Part shown: positions 10,608 through 21,065 of the stretch, piece after piece
Numbering within the stretch: position 1 is the first letter of the stretch
How the letters are laid out: every line of letters begins with the position of its first letter
Assembly (NCBI GenBank): GCA_039720395.1
Contig: CM077824.1
Span: 25,869,278 to 25,933,277 of the forward strand
DNA: 64,000 bases
Source: Liquidambar formosana
Lineage: Eukaryota; Streptophyta; Magnoliopsida; Saxifragales; Altingiaceae
Direction of reading: 5' to 3'
The notes under the pieces: model-generated
Told to the model about the DNA's origin: nothing
Database searches by the model: none
What the model saw: the letters and a program-made list of their open reading frames with translations, nothing else
Position numbers and translations under genes: made by a program

Positions 10608-12385
10608 AAGTGTACTCAAGTCATGAGTATAGTTAAACCACTGAGGGTTGAGAATTGATAAGAGAAGCATATTCAAGCCACTACGAATGAACATACTTTT
10701 GAAATGGAAAGATATATTCTAGTCACGAATATATTTGACCAAGTGATGAGAATGAAATCTGAGAAGTACGTTCAAGTGATGAACATACCTTGGAAATGGA
10801 GAAATATATCCAAGCGATGGATATACTTAACCAAGTAAGTGACAAAATATCTGAGAAGTATACTCAAGTGATGAGTATACCATTGAAATGGAGAAATATA
10901 TTCAGGTCACGAATATATTTAACCAAGTAATCTGAGAATGAAATCTGAGAAGTATACTCAAGTGGTGAGGATACTTAATGATTGAGAAGGACTGAGAAGT
11001 ACGTTCAAGTGATGAACATACTTTTGAAAAATGAGAAATATATTCAGGTCACGAATATATTTAACTAAGTAAGATAAAGAATGAACTGAGAAGTATACTC
11101 AAGTGATGAGTATACCATTGAAATGGAGAAATATATTCAAGTGATGAATATATTTAACCAAGTAATAATCTGAGAAGTATGTTCAAGTGATGAACATACC
11201 ATTGAAATGGAGAAATATACCCAAGCGATGGATATACTTAACCAAGTAGGATAAGAATAATCTGAGAGGTGTATTCAAGTGATGAGTGTACTTTTGAAAT
11301 GGAGAAATATATTCAGGTCACGAACATATTTACCCAAGTGATGAAAAAGATGCTGAGAAATATACTCAAGTGATGAGTATACTTAATGATTGAAAAAGAC
11401 TGAGAAGTACGTTCAAGTGATGAACATACTTTTGAAATGGAGAAATGTATCCAAGTGATGGATATATTTAACCAAGTAAGCTGAGAAGTACACTCAAGTG
11501 ATGAGCATACCATTGAAATGGAGAAATATATCCAAACGACGGATATATTTAACCAAGTAAGATAAGAATAATCTGAGAAGTGTACTCAAGTGATGAGTAC
11601 ACCATTGAAATGGAGAAATATATTCTAGTCATGAATATACTTAACCAAGTAAGTGACAAGTATGTTTAAGTGATAAACATACCATTGAAATAGAGAAATA
11701 TATCCAAGTGATGGATATACTTAACCAAGTAAGTGACAAGTATGTTTAAGTGATAAACATACCATTGAAATAGAGAAATATATCCAAGCGATGGATATAC
11801 TTAAGCAAGTAAGATAGAGAATAATCTGAGAAGTGTACTCAAGTGATGAGTACACCATTGAAATGGAGAAATATATTCTAGTCATGAATATATTTAACCA
11901 AGTAAGTGACAAATAATCTGAGAAGTATGTTCAAGCGATGAACATACCATTGAAATGGAGAAATATACCCAAGCGATGGATATACTTAACCAAGTAAGTG
12001 GCAAAATATCTGAGAAGTATACTCAAGTGATGAGTATACCATTGAAATGGAAAAAATATACCCAAGTGATGGATATACTTAACCAAGTAAGTGACAAATG
12101 ATCTGAGAAGTATACTCGAGTGATGAGTATACCATTGAAATGGAGAAATATACCCAAGCGATGAATATATTTTACCAAGTAAGTGATAATGAGGATCTGA
12201 AACTAGGAAGCATATTCAATGGGTGAACATGCTTTTGAAATGGAAGAATATATTCAAGTGATGAATATATTCAACCAAGTATGATAGAGAATGAGAATTT
12301 GAAACTGAGAAGCATATTCAAAGGGTGAATACACTTTTGAAATGGAAGAACACATTCAAGCGATGAATATATTCAACCAAGTAGG
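10608..12385 (-). repeat. Array of about 38 hairpin units in the 3' untranslated region of A
   Basis: The array is tandem, with a period of about 80-100 bp; each period holds two hairpins. The first is typically GTATACTC-loop-GAGTATAC and the second ATATATTC-loop-GAATATAT, on the plus strand. The loop is AAGTGAT or a close variant (AAGCGAT, AGGTCAC, TAGTCAT). Spacers are near CATTGAAATGGAGAA and TTAACCAAGTAAGTGACAA. Stem sequences differ from unit to unit, but the two arms usually change together. Tandem repeats before the 3' LTR are known in Tat/Ogre elements and can seed satellites. The hairpin design is seen directly here. Confidence 0.9.
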
Positions 12386-12665
12386 ATGAAAAATCAAGAT
12401 TTGAAATGAGGATATATGATCAATTTATCAAGATTGAACAGGCATGGTGCAAGAGGAGAGTGACTTAACACATTGTCACTTGAGTTGGCATGACACAGGG
12501 GAAATATATTCAACCCTTTTGAACATAAAATCAATTCAAGGAATTGATTTCAAGATGGAATTTGATTGATTTTAAGCTCAAAAAGTGTTGAATATCTCAT
12601 TTGGAAGGAGGTTTGATCACGCGTCAAGGCGAGACAAAGCGAGGGAGAAAGCCAAAACAAGGTGG
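12386..12665. other. Spacer between hairpin array and antisense ORF promoter
   Basis: Unique sequence shared with element B at 63254-63530. It includes a self-complementary stretch around 12520-12555 (TCAATTCAAGGAATTGATTT). No ORF is visible. Confidence 0.5.
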
Positions 12666-12723
12666 CTTGGGTGACCACCAGGCCTCAGGAGGCTAGCCGC
12701 CCAGGCCTGGGTGGTTACCCGAG
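12666..12723. other. GC-rich imperfect hairpin
   Basis: The left arm CTTGGGTGACCACCAGGCCT pairs with the right arm AGGCCTGGGTGGTTACCCGAG, with few mismatches and a short loop containing GGCTAGCC. It stands out from its AT-rich surroundings and lies about 90 bp upstream of the TATA box of the antisense ORF. Related hairpins lie at 28041-28116, 31583-31660 and 63196-63253. Confidence 0.75.
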
Positions 12724-12810
12724 CCCGAAGCGGAAATCCCACTTTAAATAGGAAACTTCCTATTCTGATGGGTTTTTTCCTATTAGAACTTGGATTTGTG
12801 ACCTTTTCCC

Positions 12811-12817
12811 TATAAAA
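12811..12817 (+). promoter_or_regulatory. TATA box of the antisense ORF in A
   Basis: TATAAAA lies 50 bp before the ATG at 12867. That would place a transcription start at about 12840-12845 and give a short leader. The same motif is conserved at the matching place in B. Confidence 0.55.
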
Positions 12818-12866
12818 ACACATCCAAGAGGTTCCTAAACCTACTTGTATTCATTCATTAGAAATT

Positions 12867-14153
12867 ATGGAGGCTCTAGACAAATTTTTAGGAGGGTTTT
12901 TGAGAGTTATAAGTGCTGAAGCAAAATCTGAGTTCAAGTGCTTTGGCTTGGATCCATTGCTCTCCTTGAGGCATGTGAGGCTTGAAACAAACCTCTTGAC
13001 TGCTGCTACATATTTTTGGGATCCTCAAGTTCATGTGTTCCGCTTCAACTATGAAGAACTGTGCCCAACCATAGAGGAATTCTGTGCATTGTATGGAGTT
13101 TCAACGGTAGGTCCTTTCATTCTCCCTACTCCTCGCCCAAGCTTTCTTACTTCTTTCTCCAATCTACTTGGGATTCACTCACAATATGCCTCTACGTTTG
13201 TAAAGGACCATATGGTAGACTTGATGAAATTGGCAACCTCTTTTTTAGCTTGTGATAGTAAAGGTATTCTGAATTTTACCTTTCCTATTAAGCATGCTCT
13301 TGCCTTTTGCCTCATTGGTCGTTTCCTTATTTCAACTGGTACTCCACATGTTCCCATACAAATTTGTGACTTGATTCCTCTCCTTGCCAAGGGCTATAAC
13401 TTGATTCCCATGGTGCTAGCTGAAACCCTGAATAGTTTGGATAAAGTCCATGAGGACCCAAAGGTTCCTTTAGGAGGTAGCCCCATTCTACTGCAGATGT
13501 GGTTGCTTGAAAGACTGAATTTCTTGTCACCAGTTGCCATTACACCATACAAGCCCCAGCATTACTGCCTTCGCCGCATTGAACTACCTAGGCAATTTTC
13601 ATTGAGAGATTGGCTAGGTTACTTCCAAACCCTTTCTTGGAGGAGTGTCAAGTGGTTTGTATTCATATGGGGCTGCAGTGACCAGGTGCTTCTGCGGACT
13701 TCTGGATGTGCCATGGTGAGACTCATAGGACTGAGGTCTACTTCCTTCTATTAGCCTTCAAGGGTTCTGCGTCAGATGGGCGCCATGCAAACCATACCCA
13801 CTTCCTTGAAAGGTGACTATCCTGTGGTGCCCGCGGGTCTTTCTGTAGTGACTTGGGCGAAGGACCGATGGCCTAGAAAGCTGACACTGACTCAAGTGAC
13901 GAATACTGATGGTCCGTATATGATGAGCCCCGAGTATAAGGAATGGTTGAAAAGCAATTTAGGTGAGAGAGAGACTACTCGAAGAGAAAGGATTTTTGGA
14001 CTTATCAAGAACAATGAATTTGGATCTTGCAGAGAAGATATTATGGAAGCAGTGACAGCAGCTTATGAACATGACTTGAGGAAGAAAAGAAGACATGAAA
14101 GAGAGAAGAAGAAAGCTGAGGAGCGAGCTGCAAAGAAGCCCAAGAAAAACTGA
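12867..14153 (+). pseudogene. Antisense extra ORF of A, plant-mobile-domain-like (one nonsense codon)
   Basis: A 428-codon frame runs opposite to gag-pol, between integrase and the 3' LTR. Residues 1-295 contain FGLDPLLSLRHVRLETNLLT, AATYFWDPQVHVFRFNYEEL and PTIEEFCALYGVS. The pattern of a cellulose-like WDP, then TIEE and LxG is that of the plant mobile domain / aminotransferase-like family found in transposons and in silencing-related host proteins. The last 30 residues are very basic (KKRRHEREKKK), like a nuclear-localisation or nucleic-acid-binding tail. TAG at 13752-13754 replaces a tryptophan codon that is intact in B. The ATG follows a TATA box by 50 bp. Its function is not known; its antisense placement implies its own transcript. 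Confidence 0.75.
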
Positions 14154-14335
14154 AGACTCAATAGAATAGGATATTTATGGCATATTTATAGTTCTTTTAC
14201 TTAATACCAATGAATTGCTATGTCAATCAATTTTAGTTTTGAATAAATTGCCAATAATAAATCAAATTTGGGATTTTCTTGTTTGATTTAGACCGCACCC
14301 AAGGTAACTTTATGGGTTGCCTACGTATCTCCATG

Positions 14336-14396
14336 GTTTTTTTTTCTTCTTTTTTTTTTGTTTTTTTTTTTTGTTTTTTGTTTTTTTTTGTTTTTG
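14336..14396 (-). repeat. Low-complexity T-rich tract (A-rich on element strand)
   Basis: Runs of T interrupted by single G or C bases lie between the integrase stop and the end of the antisense ORF. Element B has a longer A-rich tract at the same place (61507-61585), so it is an ancestral, length-variable feature. Together with the flanking unique sequence it fills the gap between 14154 and 14477. Confidence 0.85.
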
Positions 14397-14477
14397 AATG
14401 GAGAGTCAGGTCTTACGTAGTTCTTATGCCTTAACTTTTGCCTAGGCCGCCCTTACGGGTTTTCAACCTAGCAGGCC

Positions 14478-16205
14478 TCAAACATGATATTTTTTCAATT
14501 GGTCCAAATTAGTTGGACAAGCGAACTCAATTCCATCTAAATCCATGAGGCGAACAGCCCCTGCTGGCAATATCTCTTTGATAATGTATGGCCCACCCCA
14601 ACTTGGCTTGAATTTTCCCCGCGGATCGAACACTGGAGCTCTGATTTCTTTCAGCACTACATCCCCTTTCTTTAGACCTCGATCTTTGACATGCTTGTTG
14701 AATGCTCTGGCAACTCTTCGTTGATACCCCTGAACATGATACAGCGCCCTTAAACGCCTTTCATCCAGCAAAGCTAACTTATCATAGCGGCTCTTAACCC
14801 AGTCCACTTCTGTTATCTGGCTCTCCACGGCAACTCTTAGTGAAGGAACTTCCAATTCAACTGGCAACACGGCCTCCATTCCATAAACTAGAGAATAAGG
14901 GGTAGCCCCTGTTGACGATCTTATTGATGTTCTGTAACCCCATAGAGCCAATGGCAACTTCTCATGCCAGTCTGTGTGTGAGTCCGCAGTCTTCTGTAGT
15001 ATATTCTTGATGTTCTTGTTAGCTGCTTCCACCGCTCCATTAGTCTGAGGATGGTATGGTGACGATAGATGGTGGGCTATGCCGTACTTTTGCAAGAGCT
15101 CATGGGTTTCTTTCTGAAAGTGCTGGCCATTGTCTGAGATAACTTCATGCGGTACCCCATATCGATAGATGATGCTGTGCTGTATAAACTGTGCTACCTT
15201 CTTGGAATTCAAGGTCTTGAAGGACGCTGCTTCCACCCACTTAGTGAAGTAGTCGATGGCAACCAGGATGTATTCATGCCCATTTGACGCCTTTGGCTTG
15301 ATCTGTCCGATGATATCTATCCCCCATACCGCGAATGGCCATGGTGACGACATACTTGTTAAAGGCATAGAAGGCAAATGTTGTCCACTGGCGAACAGTT
15401 GGCATTTGTGGCACTTCTTGACATGTGCGTGGCAGTCTCTTTCCATGGTAGACCAATAATAGCCTAACCTCATGATTTTCTTAGCTAACATATAGCCATT
15501 CATATGCGGCGCCCCTGTCCCTTCATGGATTTCTTTAATCAGATGCTCGGCTTCTTCCTCGGTGACACACAGCAGGTGGATCCCGTCGTATGATCTCCGA
15601 TATAGCTTTCCTCCACAAAGTACATAGTGACTTGCCAACCGCCTTAGGGTTTTTCTATCAATGCGAGATGCTCCTTCTGGGTACTCCCTTTCTTCAATGA
15701 ACTTCTTTATGTCATGGAACCACGGACGGCCATCATTCACTTCCCCTCCTCGGATTGCACAACAGTACACAGGCTTGTCTCGGCATTCTATTACCAACGG
15801 CTTCACATTTCCCCCTTCAGGTATCTCCACTATGGATGCTAGGGTCGCCAAGGCATCGGCGAACTGGTTCTTGTTTCTTGAAAGGTAGTTGAACTCTATC
15901 TCTGAGAACTCCTTGGTTAGAGCTTCCAGATAGGCATGGTAGGGTAGCAGCTTCTCATCTCGAGTTTTCCATTCCCCTTTTATCTGACAGATGATTAGCG
16001 CCGAGTCCCCGAACACTTCTAATTCTTTGATCCCCAATTCAAGTGCCGCTTCTAGTGCTAGGATACAGGCCTCATATTCAGCAATGTTGTTGGTGGCTTC
16101 GAACCCCAACTTGACCGCCAACGGTGTAAATGCCTCTTCGGGTGAGACCAACAGGACTCCTATCCCATAACCTTTCTTATTGGCTGCCCCATCGAAGTAT
16201 ACTCT
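14478..16205 (-). CDS. Element A second RNase H and integrase
   Basis: The frame opens after the TAG at 16206-16208 and has no internal stop. First comes the C-terminal RNase H copy typical of Tat elements, with AEYEA, GDSALI and FADALA supplying acidic residues. Its first aspartate (FDGAAN) is also in this frame, near 16185. Integrase follows: an N-terminal zinc-binding region with a His pair and the CHKC pair, then catalytic residues in WGIDIIG (D), VISDNGQ (D) and GAVEAAN (E), and a C-terminal region with FDPRGKFKPSWGGPY. It ends with YHV and TGA/TAA at its natural length. Integrase joins the cDNA to host DNA. In the parent element this is the end of the pol polyprotein. Confidence 0.85.
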   Translation of the reverse strand, partial: RVYFDGAANKKGYGIGVLLVSPEEAFTPLAVKLGFEATNNIAEYEACILALEAALELGIKELEVFGDSALIICQIKGEWKTRDEKLLPYHAYLEALTKEFSEIEFNYLSRNKNQFADALATLASIVEIPEGGNVKPLVIECRDKPVYCCAIRGGEVNDGRPWFHDIKKFIEEREYPEGASRIDRKTLRRLASHYVLCGGKLYRRSYDGIHLLCVTEEEAEHLIKEIHEGTGAPHMNGYMLAKKIMRLGYYWSTMERDCHAHVKKCHKCQLFASGQHLPSMPLTSMSSPWPFAVWGIDIIGQIKPKASNGHEYILVAIDYFTKWVEAASFKTLNSKKVAQFIQHSIIYRYGVPHEVISDNGQHFQKETHELLQKYGIAHHLSSPYHPQTNGAVEAANKNIKNILQKTADSHTDWHEKLPLALWGYRTSIRSSTGATPYSLVYGMEAVLPVELEVPSLRVAVESQITEVDWVKSRYDKLALLDERRLRALYHVQGYQRRVARAFNKHVKDRGLKKGDVVLKEIRAPVFDPRGKFKPSWGGPYIIKEILPAGAVRLMDLDGIEFACPTNLDQLKKYHV

Positions 16206-17857
16206 CTAAGTTTTTCTACCAATCTCTAGCACGTCCTCATCTGGGAATTGATCGTTGAACGGAGCGGATGATGACACCGGACAGCTGGCTAGGTAGTCTG
16301 CGATGACGCTTCCCTTGATAGACTTCTGATTCACGTACTTGATGTCGAATTCATTGAGGAGAATTGACCATCGAGCAGTTCTGAATGACAATACTGGCCT
16401 TTCTACCAGGTACTTCAACGGGTCCATGCGACTTATCAAGAACACTTCGAAGGACATCATGTAGTGCCGGAGTGTCTGCGTCGCCCATACTAGTGCCACA
16501 CAAGCCTTTTCAATTGCATTGTACTTCACTTCATAGTCTGTCATTTTCTTGCTTAAGTAATAAATGGCATTCTCCTTTGTAGACCCTTCGAGATATTGAG
16601 CTAACAAAGCTCCCGTCGCGGTTTCGGTGACCGTTAAGTATAACAAAAGCGGCGCACCTTGCCGTGGGGGAACTAAGATTGGAGGATTGCTCAAGTATCT
16701 CTTAATGGTCTCAAAGGCCTCTTGGCATTCTTCGTTCCATACTTTTGGCACACCTTTCTTAAGCAATTTGAAGATTGGTTCGCAAACCATGGTCAAGTTG
16801 GCAATGAATCGGCTTATGTATTGAACTCTTTCCAGAAAACCCCGGATCTGCTTCTCAGTGCTAGGCGGCTCCATCTCCATAATAGCTTTTATCTTCCCTG
16901 GGTCCACTTCGATACCTCTCTGAGTGATCATAAACCCCAATAACTTGCCTGCAGTGACACCAAAAGCGCACTTCTGTGGGTTGAGACGGAGATTGTACTT
17001 TTTTGCTCGCTCTAAGAATTTCTCTAGTGCCTTGAAATGCCCTTATCTATCCACGGACTTTACGATCATATCATCGACATAAACCTCGACTTCCTTCTGG
17101 ATCATATCATGCAATAAGGTCGTAGCTGCTCTTTGGTAAGTAGCCCCAGCGTTTCTTAAGCCAAAAGGCATTACCTTGTAACAGTACGTTCCCCATTGCG
17201 TGATAAAGGCTGTTTTCTCCATGTCTTGAGGCGCCATCTTTATCTGGTTATACCCGGAGAATCCGTCCATGAAGGAGAGGAGTGCATGTCCCACTGTACT
17301 ATCCACCAACACGTCGATATGGGGTAAAGGAAAGTCATCCTTAGGGCTCACGGCGTTGAGATCTCGGAAATCGACACACATCCTTACTTTCCCATCTTTT
17401 TTTAGGCACAGGCACTATATTTGACAACCATTCGGGGTACTCCACAACTTGGAGGAAACCCGCGTCTAGTTGTTTAGTTACCTCTTCTTTTACTTTTAGA
17501 GCCCATTCTGGTTTTAATCTTCTGAGTTTCTGCTTTTCCGGCTTCTTTAGGGAATTAGTGGGGATATAGTGTTGCACAATATCGGGGTCGATGCCAGGCA
17601 TGTCTTCATAAGACCATGCAAAAGCCATAATGTTGGCTTTCAAGAGGGAGATCATCTTTTCTTTTTCAACGGGGGAGAGGGTTTTCCCAATTTTAACTAT
17701 TCTTGGCAATTCATTCGTCCCTAAGTTGATTGATTCCAATTCATCCATATTAGGTTCGGTGACGCCCCTTTTCCTTTGCTCAACGAGCTCCGGGGGGACA
17801 TCGTTCCTAGGATCTATATCCATGCCATAAATATCCATAGAGGAGAGAAAAGAGACA
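16206..17857 (-). pseudogene. Element A reverse transcriptase and first RNase H (frameshift and stops)
   Basis: The second exon of pol begins at 17857 after the intron. Reverse transcriptase motifs include LPHIDVLVDST, FSGYNQIKMAP, KVMPFGLRNAG and the catalytic YVDDMIV. The first RNase H spans about 16250-16700. Breaks: seven T residues at 17397-17403, where B has six, which shifts the frame; TAA at 17043-17045 just after YVDDMIVKSVDR; and TAG at 16206-16208, where B has tryptophan. The first RNase H reads LYLTVTETATGALL where active gypsy enzymes have an aspartate after the strand, so it is degenerate in A, B and C alike. Confidence 0.9.
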
Positions 17858-18028
17858 CTGCATATATAGAGAAAGAAAGCACACTTTATTGACTAGGAAT
17901 AATGGGAATGACACACAAAAGAAAGAAGGAAAACAAACAAATCTGTATCAATACTATGACTCCACAAAGTGAGTAAAGTAGATACATCTTATTGAATTAG
18001 GGAAATATTACTAAACTAAGACACCTAC
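17858..18028 (-). other. Predicted intron between protease and reverse transcriptase in A
   Basis: The element strand has GTAGGT at 18028-18023 and TATATGCAG ending at 17858. The 5' site overlaps the last codons of the protease frame (Leu then stop). Removal of the 171 bp bypasses that stop and leaves the frame open into reverse transcriptase. A pyrimidine-rich stretch precedes the 3' site. An intron here is a hallmark of Ogre-type elements, and B and C have it at the same place. Confidence 0.75.
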
Positions 18029-19782
18029 AAGCTGCTATCAGGTAGGCCAAGGTCTTCTTCTTCATGGATCTCTGCAATGACACCACATTCAAGGTACCAA
18101 TTCAGGAATGGCACGGTAGCATGGCTAATGGATGAACCCTGGAGTTCTTCAATGGTCGAGTCTTCCACGGTGAGGATCATGTCTTGGAACATTTCAGTCA
18201 TAGCCCCCGCATCAAGGTTCTCTGCCCAGTCTTCCTCTTTCAAGCTTCCATATAGATCTTGGATAGAGTGGTACCAACTTGTCAAACTTTGAGGATTCGG
18301 CCCTTCTGTGAAGTATCTATCACCAAAACTTTTATCTGCCACGGCTGGGTCGGAACTTGGATAAAAAGTATATGGGATGTACTGCTTTATAGAAGAGTAA
18401 TGGCGTGATGATTTATTCAGCTCTTTCTCAATGCATTGGACATAATCAAACCCAGATAGCGGTATCGCTGCTGATTCAGGTTGTATCTCACATATAGGCA
18501 CACCTGCGAGTTTCAATTCATAGTCCCCTTGAAGTGTTACTATGGCTCCTTCATAAGGAAACTTCACCTTTTGATGGAGTGAAGATGGCACAGCCCTAGC
18601 AGGATGGATCCAAGGTCGGCCCAACAACAAGTTGAAACATGACGGCACATCCAACACTTGGAATTCTACCCTAAATTCAGTGGGTCCCATGATAAGAGGC
18701 AAAGTAACTACCCCTATTACTTCTCGGCGGGTGTTGTCATAAGCTCTTACGGTCTGCCCAGATGGCGTGAAATCAGTGGGTCCCAAACCCAAAACAGTGG
18801 CAGTTCGGAGAGGACATACATTCAGTGCGGACCCATTGTCGATAAGAACGGTGGGAACCCTCTTCCCCATAGTGTCAATGGTCACATAGAGAGCTTGAGA
18901 ATGGCTCGGCCCGCTTTTAGGTAGGTCTACATCGGTGAACACGATGGTTGAGTTCTTGGGAGTTGGATTCACCAAATGTACCAATCCCTCGGGGGATGTA
19001 TCAACAGGCACTTGTATCTGATTCAGCAATTTCAGTACGGTCTGTCTATGCTTGTGTGAAGCCATGAGTAAGCCCCAAATAGTGATGTTGGCATTGGTCT
19101 TCTTCAGCTGCCTAAGCACTTCATCCTCTTCTTCTTGCAAGCTAGGACGCCTCTGCCCTTCTAAATCTTCCAACGGATTTTCAGATTCTAGGTGGGGAGG
19201 CTTGAAATGACGACCCCCTCTGGTTATATGGTCCAACTCATCATCGCTAGCCCATATGTCATGGACTTCCTCGGAGTCATTCATCAAGTCATCCCATTCT
19301 ATCATGTCGATGCTCTCCATCTCTGTCGGCAAGTCATCCCAGCCTGAAGGGACTATCGGCTCATCTGATATCGGACTTGGGCTTGAGTACAGCACATAGT
19401 AATCATATTTCCCCGACGCTTCACCTAATAGGCCAACCTGAGGATCCCCTGCTTCATATCTTTCTTTCAGCTCTTGTTGGATAGATTTCTTTGGTAGCAA
19501 CAAAACTTTTTGGTCAATGAGGTCTTGGATGATCTTCTTTAGTATAGAACAAGCCTCGGTGTCATGGCCGGGTGCACGATGGTATTGGCAATATTGGTGA
19601 GGGGTTGATGGTCTTGGCTTTGGTGGAAGTGGCATGATAAGGCTGTTATTGCGGCAAATGGTGAAGAGACGGGTTAAGGTCATGGGGAGCGGAGTGTATT
19701 GTCTTATGGGATGGCGAGGGCGAGAGGATTCAACCCCAATGGCATTTATGGTGTTAGGTGGGGGTGTGTTGTTGTGTGATGG
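18025..19782 (-). pseudogene. Element A gag C-terminus and protease
   Basis: The frame is open but separated from gag by a 13-bp deletion near 19783. It contains the second zinc-knuckle-like motif (CQYHRAPGHDTEACSILKK), an acidic linker with ITRGGRHFKPPH, and an aspartic protease with VLIDNGSALNVCPLRT as active site and FNLLLGRPWIH as flap/C-terminal motif. The protease cleaves the polyprotein in particle maturation. The catalytic triad DNG is intact here, unlike in B. Translation would not reach this frame from gag without a shift. Confidence 0.85.
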
Positions 19783-21065
19783 GTGACATTTGGACGGGTT
19801 GGTGGTGAAATGACTTGCTTGTCAATGAGGTCTTGGACTTGGTGGCGAAGGCGAATACAGCGATTGGTGGCATGGCCTTTGGATTGGTGGTACTTGCAGT
19901 ACTCATTCTCATTGTAGCTCTTGGGTAAGGGATTTGGTGGAGGTCTTGGGTCGAGTGGCTTCAATAAGTCACGACTTATGAGCTTTTCAAGGACTCTTTC
20001 GAGTGGCATGAATAGGTCAGTGAATTGGCGAGGTGGGTTGACATCATTAAGAGAAAAGGGTTGGATTGGTTGAGTTATGGTGTTGACCTCGGCATTGTTC
20101 TTCCTAGTAAAGTTTGTCTTGCGACTCCTCACTTCCTCAGTCTTGATTGTCCCATCATTGATAGCATCTTCAACCTGCGTGCCAGCCCCAATGAGAGCTT
20201 TGAAATTTGGGAAATAGTGGGCAAATAGGTGCTTGTGATACACGGGCAGCAGGTTCTTAACCACTAACTGAATTTGGTCCTCCTCATTCGGCCTATCCGT
20301 CATTCTCGACGCCTTTTGTCTCCACCTTGTAATGTAAGCGGAGAAAGTTTCATGAGCCCCTTGCTTGGTAGTTTCTAGGTCCCTTCGAGTAACGTCCACC
20401 TCTGTGTTATACTTGTAGTGCTCTGAAAACTCATTGCATATGTCTTCCCAAGTCCGGGTTCTATTCTCATCCAAGGATAAGAACCATTTCAAAGCAGAAG
20501 TGGCCAAGGTTTCATGGAACATTTGAGCTAAAAGCTTGTCAGTAGCCCCTCGAGGGTGCATAGCTCGCACGTACATCTTCAAATGAGTCTTAGGGCAACC
20601 CGTCCCATCGAACTTTTCTAACTCCGGCATCTTGAATTGTAGTGGAATACGAGCCGTTGGAAACAGGGATAGAGTCCGCACATCGACCATGTCATCAGCC
20701 CTGCGAATCCCTTTTATAGTTCTCTCCAATGCTTCTACCTTGCTAGCTAACACGGAATCACTGCTAGAACCTTTCCCCTTGGCTTCCCCTTCTAGGTCGG
20801 TGACCTCAGGTTTCGAGCTACTTTCCCCCCTTGTCTTGGTGTTCTCATTGGATTGAGGTCCCTCTTCGGTCCCAGCCCCATGAGGTATACCCGAGGAATG
20901 GGCCTTAAAGCCATTTTGTTCAAGATCCGCCATCTTCTGTTGGTTCTCTTGAGCCATTTTCAATGCGGTATCGGATGTCTCGGCGGTATGGTCAAGCTTG
21001 GCCATGATGGCTTTCAGGCAAGCCTCAAGGTCAAAGTGCCCCTTACTAGTTCTTTCGTCGGCCAT
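19746..21065 (-). CDS. Element A gag (capsid and first zinc knuckle), truncated by frameshift
   Basis: The first ATG in frame is at 21065 (MADERTSKGHFDLEACLKAI). A coiled-coil-like N-terminus is followed by the capsid domain with FKMPELEKFDGTGCPKTHLK, ALKWFLSLDENRTRTWEDIC and FSAYITRWRQKASRMTD. Near the end is CKYHQSKGHATNRC, a CCHC-type knuckle with His at the second position. A 13-bp deletion near 19783 diverts the last 12 codons out of frame to a stop at 19746. The intact counterpart in B continues into protease. The frame is also open upstream of the ATG, to about 21131. Confidence 0.85.
   Translation of the reverse strand: MADERTSKGHFDLEACLKAIMAKLDHTAETSDTALKMAQENQQKMADLEQNGFKAHSSGIPHGAGTEEGPQSNENTKTRGESSSKPEVTDLEGEAKGKGSSSDSVLASKVEALERTIKGIRRADDMVDVRTLSLFPTARIPLQFKMPELEKFDGTGCPKTHLKMYVRAMHPRGATDKLLAQMFHETLATSALKWFLSLDENRTRTWEDICNEFSEHYKYNTEVDVTRRDLETTKQGAHETFSAYITRWRQKASRMTDRPNEEDQIQLVVKNLLPVYHKHLFAHYFPNFKALIGAGTQVEDAINDGTIKTEEVRSRKTNFTRKNNAEVNTITQPIQPFSLNDVNPPRQFTDLFMPLERVLEKLISRDLLKPLDPRPPPNPLPKSYNENEYCKYHQSKGHATNRCIRLRHQVQDLIDKQVISPPTRPNVTHHTTTHPHLTP

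Noticed and set aside
10608..12385. Regularly spaced repeats as a CRISPR array
   Set aside because: Plant nuclear context. Units vary throughout with no constant repeat and unique spacer pattern, and the array lies inside a retrotransposon.
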